From the NCBI RefSeq assembly GCF_013315815.1, contig NZ_CP046051.1, forward strand, positions 1,903,501 through 1,967,500: DNA of 64,000 nt, read 5' to 3'. Every line of letters starts with the position of its first letter. Within the stretch, counting starts at the first letter, position 1. Shown here in pieces: positions 1-8,544 of this stretch. Position numbers and translations under genes: made by a program. This DNA is from Caproicibacterium lactatifermentans. Lineage in GTDB: Bacteria > Bacillota > Clostridia > Oscillospirales > Acutalibacteraceae. The notes beneath the pieces were generated by a model. That model searched no databases, was not told the origin of the DNA, and was given only the letters and a program-made list of their open reading frames with translations.

Positions 1-1
1 C

Positions 2-826
2 CTGATGACCGGCCGGCGCAACACTTTTGTCTGCGAAGCGCTGATGCTTTTGATTTACTTTTTCCTGCGGGACAGAATCATTCCGAAAGAACAGCGTATT
101 TTCCAGAAAAAACACATTGTGCCGGTCCTCATTGTCATCGCATTGATGATATACTTCCTGGAGATGGTAGCAGAACGGCGCGCAGGTGGAAGCGGACACC
201 GCAATTTGTTCACTGCCCTTTCTAATTTCCTGTATTCACAGGGAGCGACTTATCGGGTTGTTCAACAGATGGTCAACTATTGGGATTATTTTAACCACCA
301 GACTTCCTGGCAGTTTTTGTTCTATCCCTGCACTGAATTTGTACACAACAACGGCCTGCTCAGTTCTATTTTGGGCCTTTCTTCCTTAACGAGCACTCAG
401 AATATTCCGTATGTTATGACCAATTACAACTTTGGTCATGTGCTGACCTTTATGGCGGACCCGTCCCGGTACCTAAACGGCGGCGGCTTTGGGACCTCTT
501 TTGTTGCAGAAGCCTACGTTTCTTTCGGCATGGCGGGCGTTGCCATCGTCAGCGGTTTCTTTGGTGTTGCGTTCCGTTTCTTTGCCACCATGCTCACCCG
601 CTCCTGGCCAGTTCTTGCCCTTAGCTTAATTGCCATAAAGAACCTGGTTTATGTGCCTCGCAACTTTGCCTTATCCTGGGTTTTCAATGTATTCAGCATT
701 ACCTACCTGCTTTACTTTATCCTCATTTATCTGGCGGCACTGCTGGTTTCCGGAATTGGCGCGCACCTGCGCCGGTCACGGGGCGGCATTGTTCCCTTCT
801 CTGCAGGAGGTGCTGATCCCACTTGA
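2..826 (+). CDS. Wzy-like polysaccharide polymerase, C-terminal part
   Basis: The reading frame is open to the left edge, so only the C-terminal 270 or so residues are present. It contains several long hydrophobic stretches separated by a larger loop at roughly residues 50-160, as in O-antigen/oligosaccharide repeat-unit polymerases that join lipid-linked units outside the membrane. The assignment rests on this topology and on the downstream glycosyltransferase and chain-length genes, since no diagnostic motif exists for Wzy. Its stop codon overlaps the TTG start of the next gene by 4 bases, so the two are translationally coupled. Another polytopic polysaccharide protein is possible. Confidence 0.6.
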   Translation: MMTGRRNTFVCEALMLLIYFFLRDRIIPKEQRIFQKKHIVPVLIVIALMIYFLEMVAERRAGGSGHRNLFTALSNFLYSQGATYRVVQQMVNYWDYFNHQTSWQFLFYPCTEFVHNNGLLSSILGLSSLTSTQNIPYVMTNYNFGHVLTFMADPSRYLNGGGFGTSFVAEAYVSFGMAGVAIVSGFFGVAFRFFATMLTRSWPVLALSLIAIKNLVYVPRNFALSWVFNVFSITYLLYFILIYLAALLVSGIGAHLRRSRGGIVPFSAGGADPT

Positions 827-2052
827 AGCTATTAATTCTGCTGACGACTTCTTTTCCGTTGGGCAGCGGAGAGGATTTTATCCCCGCCGAGCTGGCGCGG
901 GCTTTCGGTTTTGACCGTATTCTGGTCTGCCCGTGCAGCCCGCAGAAAGGTGCGGTACAGACAAAGTCTCTGCCGGAAGGCTGCGAGCTGGTGCAGCTGC
1001 CGCGCCGCAGCCTTGGCCGATCCGCTTATATGCGTCTGCTGCTGCGTTCCGATGTGCGGGCTGAAATTTCCCTGCTGGCAAAGGAAGGGCAGTTAAACGG
1101 AGAGCGCACGCATGAGTTATTGTTTTTCGCGAAAAACGCGGTAGAAATTGCCGCGGCACTGACAGAAACAATTTCCGTTCGGCCGGGTGACGAAGTGGTG
1201 CTGTACAGCTACTGGCTGTACGACGCGGCGGCGGCCGGCGTGCGTTTTGCCGACTCACTGCGGAAACAGGGCGTCACGGTTCGTCAAATTTCCCGTGCTC
1301 ATGGGTTTGATATTCACCCGGAACGGCGAAAAAGCGGCTACCTGCCCATGCGCCGCTATCTGTTCCATCATCTTGACCGCATCTGTCCCTGTTCAGAGGA
1401 CGGCGCGGTGGTCCTGCGGCAACAGGCAGGCCCGGACGCCGGAAAAATCGCCTGTGCCTACCTCGGCACAAACGACAACGGCATTGGGCAGCACAGTCGG
1501 GAGCCTTTTCGCCTGCTGTCCTGTTCCTATCTGGTTCCAGTTAAGCGGATTCATCTTTTGATTGCCGCGCTGCAGCAGACCGATTTTCCTGTTGTCTGGA
1601 CGCACATCGGCTCTGGTCCGCTGGAAAACGAACTGCAGGCAGAGGCTGAAAAACTGCCTCCAAATGTCACCGTTCAGTTCCTCGGGCAGAAAACGAACGC
1701 GGAAGTTCTGGCCTATTACCGGGAACATGCGGTATCTGTGTTTGTCAATGTCAGTTCCAGTGAGGGAATTCCTGTAACCATTATGGAGGCCGCTTCTTTC
1801 GGCACACCGGTGGTCGCCACCGATGTCGGCGGCACTCATGAAATTGTAAAAAACGGGGAAAACGGGTTCCTCCTGCCGGCGGACTTTACACCGCAGGCAC
1901 TGCTGGCCGCTCTGCAGAAAATGCGGAATATGGACGCGGAAGCCTATGACGGATTTTGCCGCAATGCCCGTAAAATCTGGGCGGAAAAATTCAGTGCAGA
2001 AAAAAATTACCATGCATTTTATTCGGCCTTGAATGGTGGGAATACATTATGA
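823..2052 (+). CDS. GT4-family glycosyltransferase
   Basis: A 409-residue GT-B fold glycosyltransferase. The C-terminal half carries the nucleotide-sugar binding features of family GT4: a VPVKR segment near residue 236, and the E-x7-E type motif SSEGIPVTIMEA near 315, followed by VVATDVGGTHEIV. It probably adds a sugar to the lipid-linked repeat unit at the cytoplasmic membrane face. The start is TTG, placed 12 bases after AGGAGG (805-810); no better ATG exists. The gene overlaps its neighbours by 4 bases on both sides, marking one polysaccharide operon. Donor and acceptor cannot be read from the sequence. Confidence 0.85.
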   Translation: MKLLILLTTSFPLGSGEDFIPAELARAFGFDRILVCPCSPQKGAVQTKSLPEGCELVQLPRRSLGRSAYMRLLLRSDVRAEISLLAKEGQLNGERTHELLFFAKNAVEIAAALTETISVRPGDEVVLYSYWLYDAAAAGVRFADSLRKQGVTVRQISRAHGFDIHPERRKSGYLPMRRYLFHHLDRICPCSEDGAVVLRQQAGPDAGKIACAYLGTNDNGIGQHSREPFRLLSCSYLVPVKRIHLLIAALQQTDFPVVWTHIGSGPLENELQAEAEKLPPNVTVQFLGQKTNAEVLAYYREHAVSVFVNVSSSEGIPVTIMEAASFGTPVVATDVGGTHEIVKNGENGFLLPADFTPQALLAALQKMRNMDAEAYDGFCRNARKIWAEKFSAEKNYHAFYSALNGGNTL

Positions 2053-3236
2053 AATTTCTATATGTAAGCAATGTCAGCAAAGCAAAACAATATGCTGGCA
2101 TCCTCAAAAAAGTCGCCGGACAGACAGAGGGCGTTGCCCAGCTGGGCTGGGAAGCGCACTATACCTGCGTAGATGGCAGCAGCGTTTTGCTTTGCAGTGC
2201 GGACGGCAGCAAGCTACAGCGGAAGGATTTCCCTTCCGGCCTGCGCTGGCACGAACAGCAGCAGTCCATTGCCCGGTGCATCAGTGAATTTGCCGCGGAC
2301 GGCTGCTATGATGCCGTATACATTAAAGGCTTTCTGGCAAATCCCTATGCGCTACAGACGGCGGCTTCTGCAAAGAATGTGAACCCTGCCTGCCGCGTTA
2401 TTTTTGAGATTGCCACTTACCCCTATTGGGGTGAGTACAAGCGCTTTCTGCATGTGGACCTGCAGAAAAAAGACCGGCGCTCAATGGCCGGTCATTTGCT
2501 GGAAATTTGGCAGCACGCCACCACTGTACCGCATATGAAACAGTATGTAGATGCACTGGCTGTTTTCGGCGCACCGATTTCCCGTTTGTGGGGAATTCCG
2601 GCCATTACCATTGACAATGGCGTAGCAGTCGGCAAAATTGCTCCAAAACAGGTCAGCAGCTCCGACGGCACCATTCGCCTGCTGGGTGTAGCGGGAACCT
2701 CCGTTGCGCACGGCTATTCCCGTGTGCTGGAAGGATTGGCACAGTATAAAAAGGAAAAAGCACCGCAGGACCCGGAAGTCTGCTTTGAAATCGTCGGTGC
2801 AAATGAGACGATTGAAGCCATGAAGGCCCGTGCGGAATCACTTTCCCTCGGCAGTTCCTCTGCCTTTCTCGGTTATAAAAACGCGAAGGAACTTTCCGTT
2901 CTTTACAACCAGTGTGACGCGGCGGTTTCCTCCCTGGGCGTTTATCAGATTGGCCTGACATGGCTGTCACCCCTGAAATCACGCGAATACTGTGCCGCCG
3001 GCATTCCCTTCCTGTATGCTTATGAGGATACCCTGCCGAAAGATGTAGCATTTGCGATGAAAATTCCAAATGACTCTTCCCCGGTAAACATTGCCGCCGT
3101 GGTCCGCTTTGTCGAGCGCTGCCGACAGAATCCAGACATCTCCCGGCAGGAAAGGCAGTACGCGGCTGACCACTTCGACTGGAAAATCATTATGGAAAAG
3201 GTGCTCCGCTTTGCGGGCGCCGCGGATAAATCTTAA
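2049..3236 (+). CDS. Glycosyltransferase, first copy of duplicated module
   Basis: A 395-residue protein with a GT-B-like layout: a GVAGT loop at the start of the second Rossmann domain, a FLGY...ELSVLYNQCD segment and a LKSREYCAAGIPF segment, resembling divergent GT4 enzymes. It is clearly paralogous to the gene at 4670-5872; the last 60 or so residues (from SPVN to FAGAAD) are nearly the same in both. The ATG overlaps the previous stop (ATGA). The next gene, 20 bases downstream, is a Wzz/BY-kinase-like fusion, so it forms a two-gene unit with it. The sugar specificity is unknown. Confidence 0.75.
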   Translation: MKFLYVSNVSKAKQYAGILKKVAGQTEGVAQLGWEAHYTCVDGSSVLLCSADGSKLQRKDFPSGLRWHEQQQSIARCISEFAADGCYDAVYIKGFLANPYALQTAASAKNVNPACRVIFEIATYPYWGEYKRFLHVDLQKKDRRSMAGHLLEIWQHATTVPHMKQYVDALAVFGAPISRLWGIPAITIDNGVAVGKIAPKQVSSSDGTIRLLGVAGTSVAHGYSRVLEGLAQYKKEKAPQDPEVCFEIVGANETIEAMKARAESLSLGSSSAFLGYKNAKELSVLYNQCDAAVSSLGVYQIGLTWLSPLKSREYCAAGIPFLYAYEDTLPKDVAFAMKIPNDSSPVNIAAVVRFVERCRQNPDISRQERQYAADHFDWKIIMEKVLRFAGAADKS

Positions 3237-3255
3237 ACAATAAGGAGGCCCCACA

Positions 3256-4512
3256 ATGGAGCTGTATGCAAGTTTTTCTGACGTCATGCATTTCTTTAAG
3301 CGAAACTGGGTCAAATTTCTTCTGGTCATCCTTCTGTTTGGTGTTGTGTGTGGATTGCTTCCCCTAAAGCTGGCCAAGTACACTTATACCACCAACAGCA
3401 CCCTGACTATCAACTGCCAGCTGCCAGGAAATGCTTCCACTGATTTTCGTGAGCAGTACACCGGCATTCTCTACAACCGTGTGCAGTCCGTTCTGGTACA
3501 GTCCAATTCCAACAGCCTTGTGGAAAAAACGACCCAGCGTCTTGGCCTGAAAAAGGGCGAAATCAGCAAGATTACCGGTGAACAGATGAGAAGTGCGCCG
3601 GCCGTAAAGCTGACCGTGCAGACCACCAACGCGGACATGGCCGCAAAAATTGCCGACACTGCCGCCGATATTCTGGGAGAAGAAGTAGTTCAGCGGTTCC
3701 CCTCGCCGAAGCTTTCCGCTTTCATCAGCGATAGGGCAGTTCTGGTCGTCAGCCACTCCAAAAAATCTGCTATGATAAAATCCGGCATTCTGGGCCTTGC
3801 CTTTGGTTTTATTGTCTTCCTCTGTTACGGACTTATCCGTGTTCTTTCCAACCACTCTATCCGCAGCGGCAAAGGTTCTGCCGAACTGGTCGGCGCCAAA
3901 TGCCTGGGTGAGATTCCACACGGTGACGGCAGAAAACAGGCGGATGCTTTCCGTGAACTGCGCACTGTGCTGCTGAACCAGACAAAAACTTCCAGGAGCC
4001 TGCTGATAGAGGACACCGGAAAGGACAGCGGTGCACCGCAGACCGCAGCTGGTCTTGCAGTTTCTTTGGCCCAAGCCGGACGCCGTGTTTTGGCTGTGGA
4101 CGCTGACCTGCGCAGCCCACAGATGGCTGACCTTTTGGGCGTAAAGCCCGCACAGAACCTGCGGGACGTTCTGATAGGCCGCAGTACCCTGGCAGAAGCC
4201 GCAGAGGCGGTTCCGGATCATGACGGTCTGTTCCTTCTGGCAGGTGCTTCTGGAAAAGACGACCCAGCTGACCTTTTGGCCCGCAGTTTTCCCGCCGTGC
4301 TGAAGGAAGCTGAAACGCAGTATGACAGTGTGATTATCTGCGCGCCGTCCCAGCCGGACTACCCGGACGCAGACAGCATTGCCGCCTTCCCGCAGGCCGT
4401 CCTTTGCACTGCAAAATATGGACAGACCTCCTTTTCCACAGCACGCAGCGCTGTCAGCGCTTCCGCAGACGTCGGCGGCAAAGTGGCTGGTTTTGTCGTA
4501 GTAGGCGCCTGA
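3256..4512 (+). CDS. Wzz/CpsC-CpsD-type fusion with degenerate kinase motifs, copy 1
   Basis: A 418-residue chain-length regulator fused to a bacterial tyrosine kinase-like domain. Membrane segments lie at about residues 20-37 and 176-195, with an extracytoplasmic Wzz domain between them. The cytoplasmic domain (about 225-418) keeps Walker A' (VLAVDADLR, 279-286). The Walker A region reads TGKDSGAPQTAAG, without the usual GKS/T lysine; the Walker B position reads VIICAPS instead of IIDTPP; and there is no C-terminal tyrosine cluster. I infer a non-catalytic pseudokinase. It has its own AAGGAGG site (3241-3247). Its paralogue is at 5869-7119. Confidence 0.8.
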   Translation: MELYASFSDVMHFFKRNWVKFLLVILLFGVVCGLLPLKLAKYTYTTNSTLTINCQLPGNASTDFREQYTGILYNRVQSVLVQSNSNSLVEKTTQRLGLKKGEISKITGEQMRSAPAVKLTVQTTNADMAAKIADTAADILGEEVVQRFPSPKLSAFISDRAVLVVSHSKKSAMIKSGILGLAFGFIVFLCYGLIRVLSNHSIRSGKGSAELVGAKCLGEIPHGDGRKQADAFRELRTVLLNQTKTSRSLLIEDTGKDSGAPQTAAGLAVSLAQAGRRVLAVDADLRSPQMADLLGVKPAQNLRDVLIGRSTLAEAAEAVPDHDGLFLLAGASGKDDPADLLARSFPAVLKEAETQYDSVIICAPSQPDYPDADSIAAFPQAVLCTAKYGQTSFSTARSAVSASADVGGKVAGFVVVGA

Positions 4513-4669
4513 CTGCAGCCAACTTGCCTTCCCTAGTTACACAAGGAGTTTGTTCCCCTGCGGCACCACCGAAGGAACGGGCAGGAAACTCTGCAGTTAA
4601 GGTTCCAAAACAACAGGCAGTTCTTTCCCTGCAGAGAAAACGATAAAGGCTTTACGAGGAGATCAGCAA
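4513..4669 (+). other. Spacer between the two module copies
   Basis: 157 bases separate the first Wzz-like gene from the second glycosyltransferase. It contains imperfect CTGCAG-flanked inverted repeats (around 4591-4632) but no T-rich terminator, and no convincing gene. GAGGAG at 4656-4661 is the ribosome site of the next gene. It is probably the scar of the tandem duplication or a weak internal regulatory spacer. Confidence 0.3.
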
Positions 4670-5872
4670 ATGGAACTCATGTATCTAACTTTTCAGGAAG
4701 ATGCCCTTCTCTATGTCGGCGTCACCCGTAAGATACGTTCACAGGTCCACGCCTTCCAGCAGTTGGGGTATCATGTTACCTACTCCCTTTGGAAAGGCTG
4801 TGAATACCGCTTTGTTACAGAAAACGGGACTCAAATAAAAAAGCTTACCGGCGGCAGCGGAATGATGCATCAGCTTGCGGATGCTGCAAAAGAGTATTTG
4901 TCGCAGCATTCCTTTGACGTTTTGTACATGAGGTTGGACCGCATCAGTTTTGATGTTCTGGAAATCTGCAGAATTACGCGCCGGAACGGCACTAGACGCA
5001 TTATTATCGAGCTGCCAAATTACCCCTATATTGCGGACTACATCAGCAGCGTCGACCATGTGCATCCTCTGACAAAGCGTGTTTCCGCCAAAGCCCATGT
5101 CCTTGCCTTTGCCGCGGAGGACCGTCTTTCCGCCTTGGGACTGAAAGGGCTTGTGGATGCCGTTGCCCTGATTGGCAACCCAAGCGACCATTTCTTTGGT
5201 GTAAAGGCAATCAATATCAGCAATGGGATTGATGTGAATGCCATGAAGCCGGTGCCACTGAAGTCCAGCCCGGACGAAATTGTTTTGATTGGAGTGGCAG
5301 GTACTCTTTGGTGGCAGGCATATGACCGCATTCTGGAAGGGATGTATCGCTATAAAAAGGCGGAACCACACCGCAAACCGCATATTCGGTTTATCATGGT
5401 GGGCGGCGACCCCAAGGAAATGCCGGACTTCCGTGCGCAAATCAGGAAATACGGCCTGCAGGAAGATGTGGAATGCCCCGGCTTTAAAACGGGAAAAGAG
5501 TTGGAAAACCTATACGCAAGGGCTGACCTTGGGGTTTCCAAACTGGGCTGCTACCGGCGGGGCCTGCAGGCCTGCTCTTCCCTAAAGGCACGCGAATACT
5601 GCGCGCAGGGTCTGCCTTTCATCTACACCTGTGAGGATTCCCTGGAAAAGGGAAACTCCGCTTTTGCCCTGCAGGTACCAAATGACCCTTCCCCCGTAGA
5701 TATGAATATGGTCGTCAAATTTGTGCTGAACTGTCGGCAGCATCCGGAAATTACTGCCCAGGAACGTCAGTTTGCCATGGACCATTTTGATTGGAAAATG
5801 ATTATGGAAAAGGTACTCCGCTTTGCGGGTGTTGCCGATGACTCAAACCATAAGGAGGACCCACACCAATGA
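4670..5872 (+). CDS. Glycosyltransferase, second copy of duplicated module
   Basis: A 400-residue GT-B-type glycosyltransferase, paralogous to the 2049-3236 product. Shared landmarks are GVAGT at the start of the second domain, a CPGFKTGKELENLYARAD segment, LKAREYCAQGLPF, and an almost identical tail (HFDWKMIMEKVLRFAG). The N-terminal halves differ much more, which suggests different acceptors with a conserved donor or partner-binding C-terminus. ATG follows GAGGAG by 8 bases. The stop overlaps the next Wzz-like gene by 4 bases, tighter coupling than in copy 1. Confidence 0.75.
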   Translation: MELMYLTFQEDALLYVGVTRKIRSQVHAFQQLGYHVTYSLWKGCEYRFVTENGTQIKKLTGGSGMMHQLADAAKEYLSQHSFDVLYMRLDRISFDVLEICRITRRNGTRRIIIELPNYPYIADYISSVDHVHPLTKRVSAKAHVLAFAAEDRLSALGLKGLVDAVALIGNPSDHFFGVKAINISNGIDVNAMKPVPLKSSPDEIVLIGVAGTLWWQAYDRILEGMYRYKKAEPHRKPHIRFIMVGGDPKEMPDFRAQIRKYGLQEDVECPGFKTGKELENLYARADLGVSKLGCYRRGLQACSSLKAREYCAQGLPFIYTCEDSLEKGNSAFALQVPNDPSPVDMNMVVKFVLNCRQHPEITAQERQFAMDHFDWKMIMEKVLRFAGVADDSNHKEDPHQ

Positions 5873-7119
5873 AGCCGTATTTTCGCTTTTCGGATGTTTT
5901 ACATTTTTACAAACGAAACTGGATAAAGTTTCTGCTGGTTGTTTTGCTGTGCGGCGTTTTGTGTGCCCTACTGCCACTGAAGCTGCACTCCATGTCCAGC
6001 ACAGTCAACACCACCATTATGCTGAACTGCGAGCTTCCGGAAAACGCCAGCTCAGACTACCGCCTGCAGTACAACGGCATTGTCAGCTATCGGATAACTT
6101 CCGCCGTGGCGCAGGCCAGCTCCCATGACCTGATTGAAAAGACAACCAAACGTCTTGGCCTGCAGGAAGGGGAAATCCTCAAAATTACCGGTGAGCAGCA
6201 GCAGGGCGCACCGGCCGTGAAACTGACACTGGAAACAACAAACGCCGACATGGCCGAGAAGATTTCTGATACAGCTGCGGAGATTTTGTGCGACGAACTG
6301 GTTCAGCAGTATCCGTCGCCGAAGCTGACCGCTTTCATCAGCGACCCGGCCGCGGATATGCCGGAAACCCCCAAACTTGCCACAACAATCAAGGCCGGTG
6401 TCCTCGGCCTGGTGCTTGGTTTTATTCTGTTTGTATGCTATGGATTTATCCGTGTCCTTTCCCGCCGTTCTGTGTGTGACGGTAAAAAGGCCGCCGCCCT
6501 GCTGGGTGTGAAATGTCTGGGTGAAATCCCGCACGGTGACGGCAAACAGGCGGACGCTTTCCGCCGAATCCGCACCGTTCTGCTGAATCAGGCAGAACCT
6601 GCAAACAGTCTTCTGATAGAAGGCGCCAAGGACGGCGGCACCGCGCAAACCGCGGTGGGCCTTGCTGTTTCTCTGTCACAAGCCGGCCGCCGTGTGCTGG
6701 CGATAGATGCTGACCTGCGCAACCCGCAGATGGCCGGCCTGCTGGGCGTCAGCCCGACACAGAACCTGCGTGATGTTTTAGCTGGCCGCTGCACAATGGC
6801 AGAAGCCGTTGCAGCCGTGCCGAATCAGGATGGCCTGTTTCTGCTGGCCGGTGCAGCCGGTGATGAAAATCCGGCTGACCTGCTGGCCCGCAGTTTTCCC
6901 GCCGTACTAAAAGCGGCTGAAAGCAAATATGACAACATCATTATCTGTGCGCCATCTCAGCTGGATTACCCAGACGCAGACAGTATCGCCGCCTGCCCGC
7001 AAGCTGTCCTGCTCACTGCAAAATACAATGTGACGTCTTACAAAACCATGAACCGTGTTTTGCAGCGCACCGCCGGTGTCGGCGGCAAAACCGGCGGCTT
7101 CATTGTAATGGATGCATAA
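5869..7119 (+). CDS. Wzz/CpsC-CpsD-type fusion with degenerate kinase motifs, copy 2
   Basis: A 416-residue paralogue of the 3256-4512 product with the same architecture: a membrane segment near residues 20-38, an external Wzz-type domain, a second membrane segment near 175-195, and a cytoplasmic BY-kinase-like domain. Walker A is again broken (GAKDGGTAQTAVG, no P-loop lysine), Walker B reads IIICAPS, Walker A' is intact (VLAIDADLR), and the C-terminus lacks a tyrosine cluster. Loss of the same residues in both copies suggests the ancestor was already non-catalytic. It likely sets chain length or docks the preceding glycosyltransferase; that role is inference. Confidence 0.8.
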   Translation: MKPYFRFSDVLHFYKRNWIKFLLVVLLCGVLCALLPLKLHSMSSTVNTTIMLNCELPENASSDYRLQYNGIVSYRITSAVAQASSHDLIEKTTKRLGLQEGEILKITGEQQQGAPAVKLTLETTNADMAEKISDTAAEILCDELVQQYPSPKLTAFISDPAADMPETPKLATTIKAGVLGLVLGFILFVCYGFIRVLSRRSVCDGKKAAALLGVKCLGEIPHGDGKQADAFRRIRTVLLNQAEPANSLLIEGAKDGGTAQTAVGLAVSLSQAGRRVLAIDADLRNPQMAGLLGVSPTQNLRDVLAGRCTMAEAVAAVPNQDGLFLLAGAAGDENPADLLARSFPAVLKAAESKYDNIIICAPSQLDYPDADSIAACPQAVLLTAKYNVTSYKTMNRVLQRTAGVGGKTGGFIVMDA

Positions 7120-7142
7120 AGGACCTTCCACAGAATACACAG

Positions 7143-7183
7143 ACATCCGCAGAAAGGTTTCACGTTTTCTGCGGATGTTTTTT
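7143..7183 (+). terminator. Intrinsic terminator of the polysaccharide operon
   Basis: A perfect 13-bp stem (7143-7155 with 7166-7178) with a 10-base loop is followed by a T run to 7183. It lies 23 bases after the second Wzz-like gene and closes the operon. Confidence 0.85.
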
Positions 7184-7207
7184 CTGGCTTTCTTCGTCAA
7201 TATCCAG

Positions 7208-7213
7208 TATAAT
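7208..7213 (+). promoter_or_regulatory. Candidate -10 element upstream of DUF4230 gene
   Basis: A perfect TATAAT lies 65 bases before the start codon at 7278 and just after the operon terminator. No good -35 is visible at 16-18 bases (TGGCTT at best), so this is only a candidate. Confidence 0.4.
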
Positions 7214-7277
7214 AAACTGCAATCAGACAAATTTCTGCTTTTCCGGCGGCAGCAGAGCCGCCGAACTGGAGGTATCT

Positions 7278-7940
7278 ATGGACTCTAAAAAGAAGACACT
7301 GCACCTGGGACGTACCACAAAACTGCTGCTTCTGACCGCAGCCATCACTGCTGGTATCGTATCCCTATTGTTTATCAACATCGGCCGTGCTTCCCGCAGC
7401 GGCAGCAGCCAGCCGCAGGTAACCAGCACGGTTGTAAAAGAAAAGGTACTCGGAATTCAGGAGCTTTCCACGGTTAAATATATGTACACCAATGTCGGGA
7501 AATTTTCACAATCCAATGCTCTTTACGGCTACACCGTTCCTTTTACTACCAAAAGTTTTTTGATTACCTATGATGGTACGATTAAGGCCGGACTGGATTT
7601 AAGCGCTGTACAGGTGCAGGTTTCGGACAACGCCGTCACCCTCACCCTGCCGCAGGCAAAAGTCCTGTCCCATGAAATTGATGAGAACAGCATTGAGGTT
7701 TACGATGAAACAAACAATATTTTTAACCCCATTCATGTAAAAGACTACACGACCTTCGCCGCAGGGGAAAAACACAAAATGGAGCAGAAAGCCGCCCAGC
7801 AGGGCCTTCTAAAAGAGGCTGATGCAAAGGCAAAAACCAGCCTGACACAGCTTTTGCAGGCAACAGCTGGAAACCGTAAAATTGCCTTCCGCCAGCAGTC
7901 CACGTCCTCTGCGTCGTCGGCCGCGTCCAGCAAAAAATAA
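7278..7940 (+). CDS. DUF4230 domain protein, membrane-anchored
   Basis: A 220-residue protein with one N-terminal membrane segment (about residues 16-36) followed by an external domain that matches the DUF4230 pattern: VLGIQELSTVKYMYTNVGKF near residue 55, then beta-rich segments and an amphipathic helix. The C-terminus is a Ser/Ala-rich tail with no recognisable domain. The family's function is unknown. ATG is preceded by GGAGG at 7268-7272. It lies just past the polysaccharide operon but behind its terminator, so it is probably a separate unit. Confidence 0.75.
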   Translation: MDSKKKTLHLGRTTKLLLLTAAITAGIVSLLFINIGRASRSGSSQPQVTSTVVKEKVLGIQELSTVKYMYTNVGKFSQSNALYGYTVPFTTKSFLITYDGTIKAGLDLSAVQVQVSDNAVTLTLPQAKVLSHEIDENSIEVYDETNNIFNPIHVKDYTTFAAGEKHKMEQKAAQQGLLKEADAKAKTSLTQLLQATAGNRKIAFRQQSTSSASSAASSKK

Positions 7941-7946
7941 AGCCCC

Positions 7947-7972
7947 GAGCCACAAAAAGTGGTTCAAGGCTC
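7947..7972. terminator. Possible bidirectional terminator
   Basis: GAGCC (7947-7951) and GGCTC (7968-7972) flank a smaller CCAC/GTGG pairing between two converging genes. No strong T run follows, so this is a weak call. Confidence 0.35.
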
Positions 7973-8011
7973 CTGTATGACGGCTGTCATTCTTTTTCAC
8001 GCCATATCGTT

Positions 8012-8398
8012 TTAGTTATCCGCGTTCTTTTTGTCGTCCGCTTTCTGCTGAAAACGGCGGCTGCTGACTTCCACGCGGGTATGGTCGCCTGTTGCACAAA
8101 CGCCCTTTTCATCTTCCGCTGTCAAGTGAAAACGGAAGGAGCGTCCCTCATGCTCTACAAGTTCCGCTGTAACGGTGATCGTCATGCCCAGAGGTGTCGG
8201 TGCAGTGTGGTCAATAGAAAGGGAGCATCCCACAGTCGTTTTGTTGGGAGCAAGATACCGCTGGGCCAGCTGTGCGGAGGCGTTCTCAAACAGCGCGCAG
8301 ATGGACGGCGTTGCCAGTACAGACAGGGAACCGCTGCCGACATTGACTGCCAGCATATCCTTTGTTACTTCCTTTTTGATAATGGCTTTTTCATTCAT
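8012..8398 (-). CDS. Hotdog-fold thioesterase, FlK-like
   Basis: A 128-residue protein resembling the fluoroacetyl-CoA thioesterase-like hotdog family: SVLATPSICALFENAS, then LAPNKTTVGCSLSIDHTAPTPLGM, then VCATGDHTRVEV near the C-terminus. Such proteins hydrolyse small acyl-CoA thioesters; the substrate here cannot be told. I start it at the ATG at 8398 because GGAGG (8407-8411) sits 8 bases upstream; a longer in-frame ATG at 8443 lacks a ribosome site. It is transcribed divergently from the HAD hydrolase. Confidence 0.8.
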   Translation of the reverse strand: MNEKAIIKKEVTKDMLAVNVGSGSLSVLATPSICALFENASAQLAQRYLAPNKTTVGCSLSIDHTAPTPLGMTITVTAELVEHEGRSFRFHLTAEDEKGVCATGDHTRVEVSSRRFQQKADDKKNADN

Positions 8399-8544
8399 TT
8401 GAATTTCCTCCATGAATATGCTATGATGAATTCGTTTTTGCATATCTTCATTTTACCAGAATTCTGTAAAAAGGCAATAGGGAACGCTTTTGCGGACAGC
8501 GTTTGTTGATTGGTTTTTCGAACCGGTCGTTTTAGGAGGTTTTT

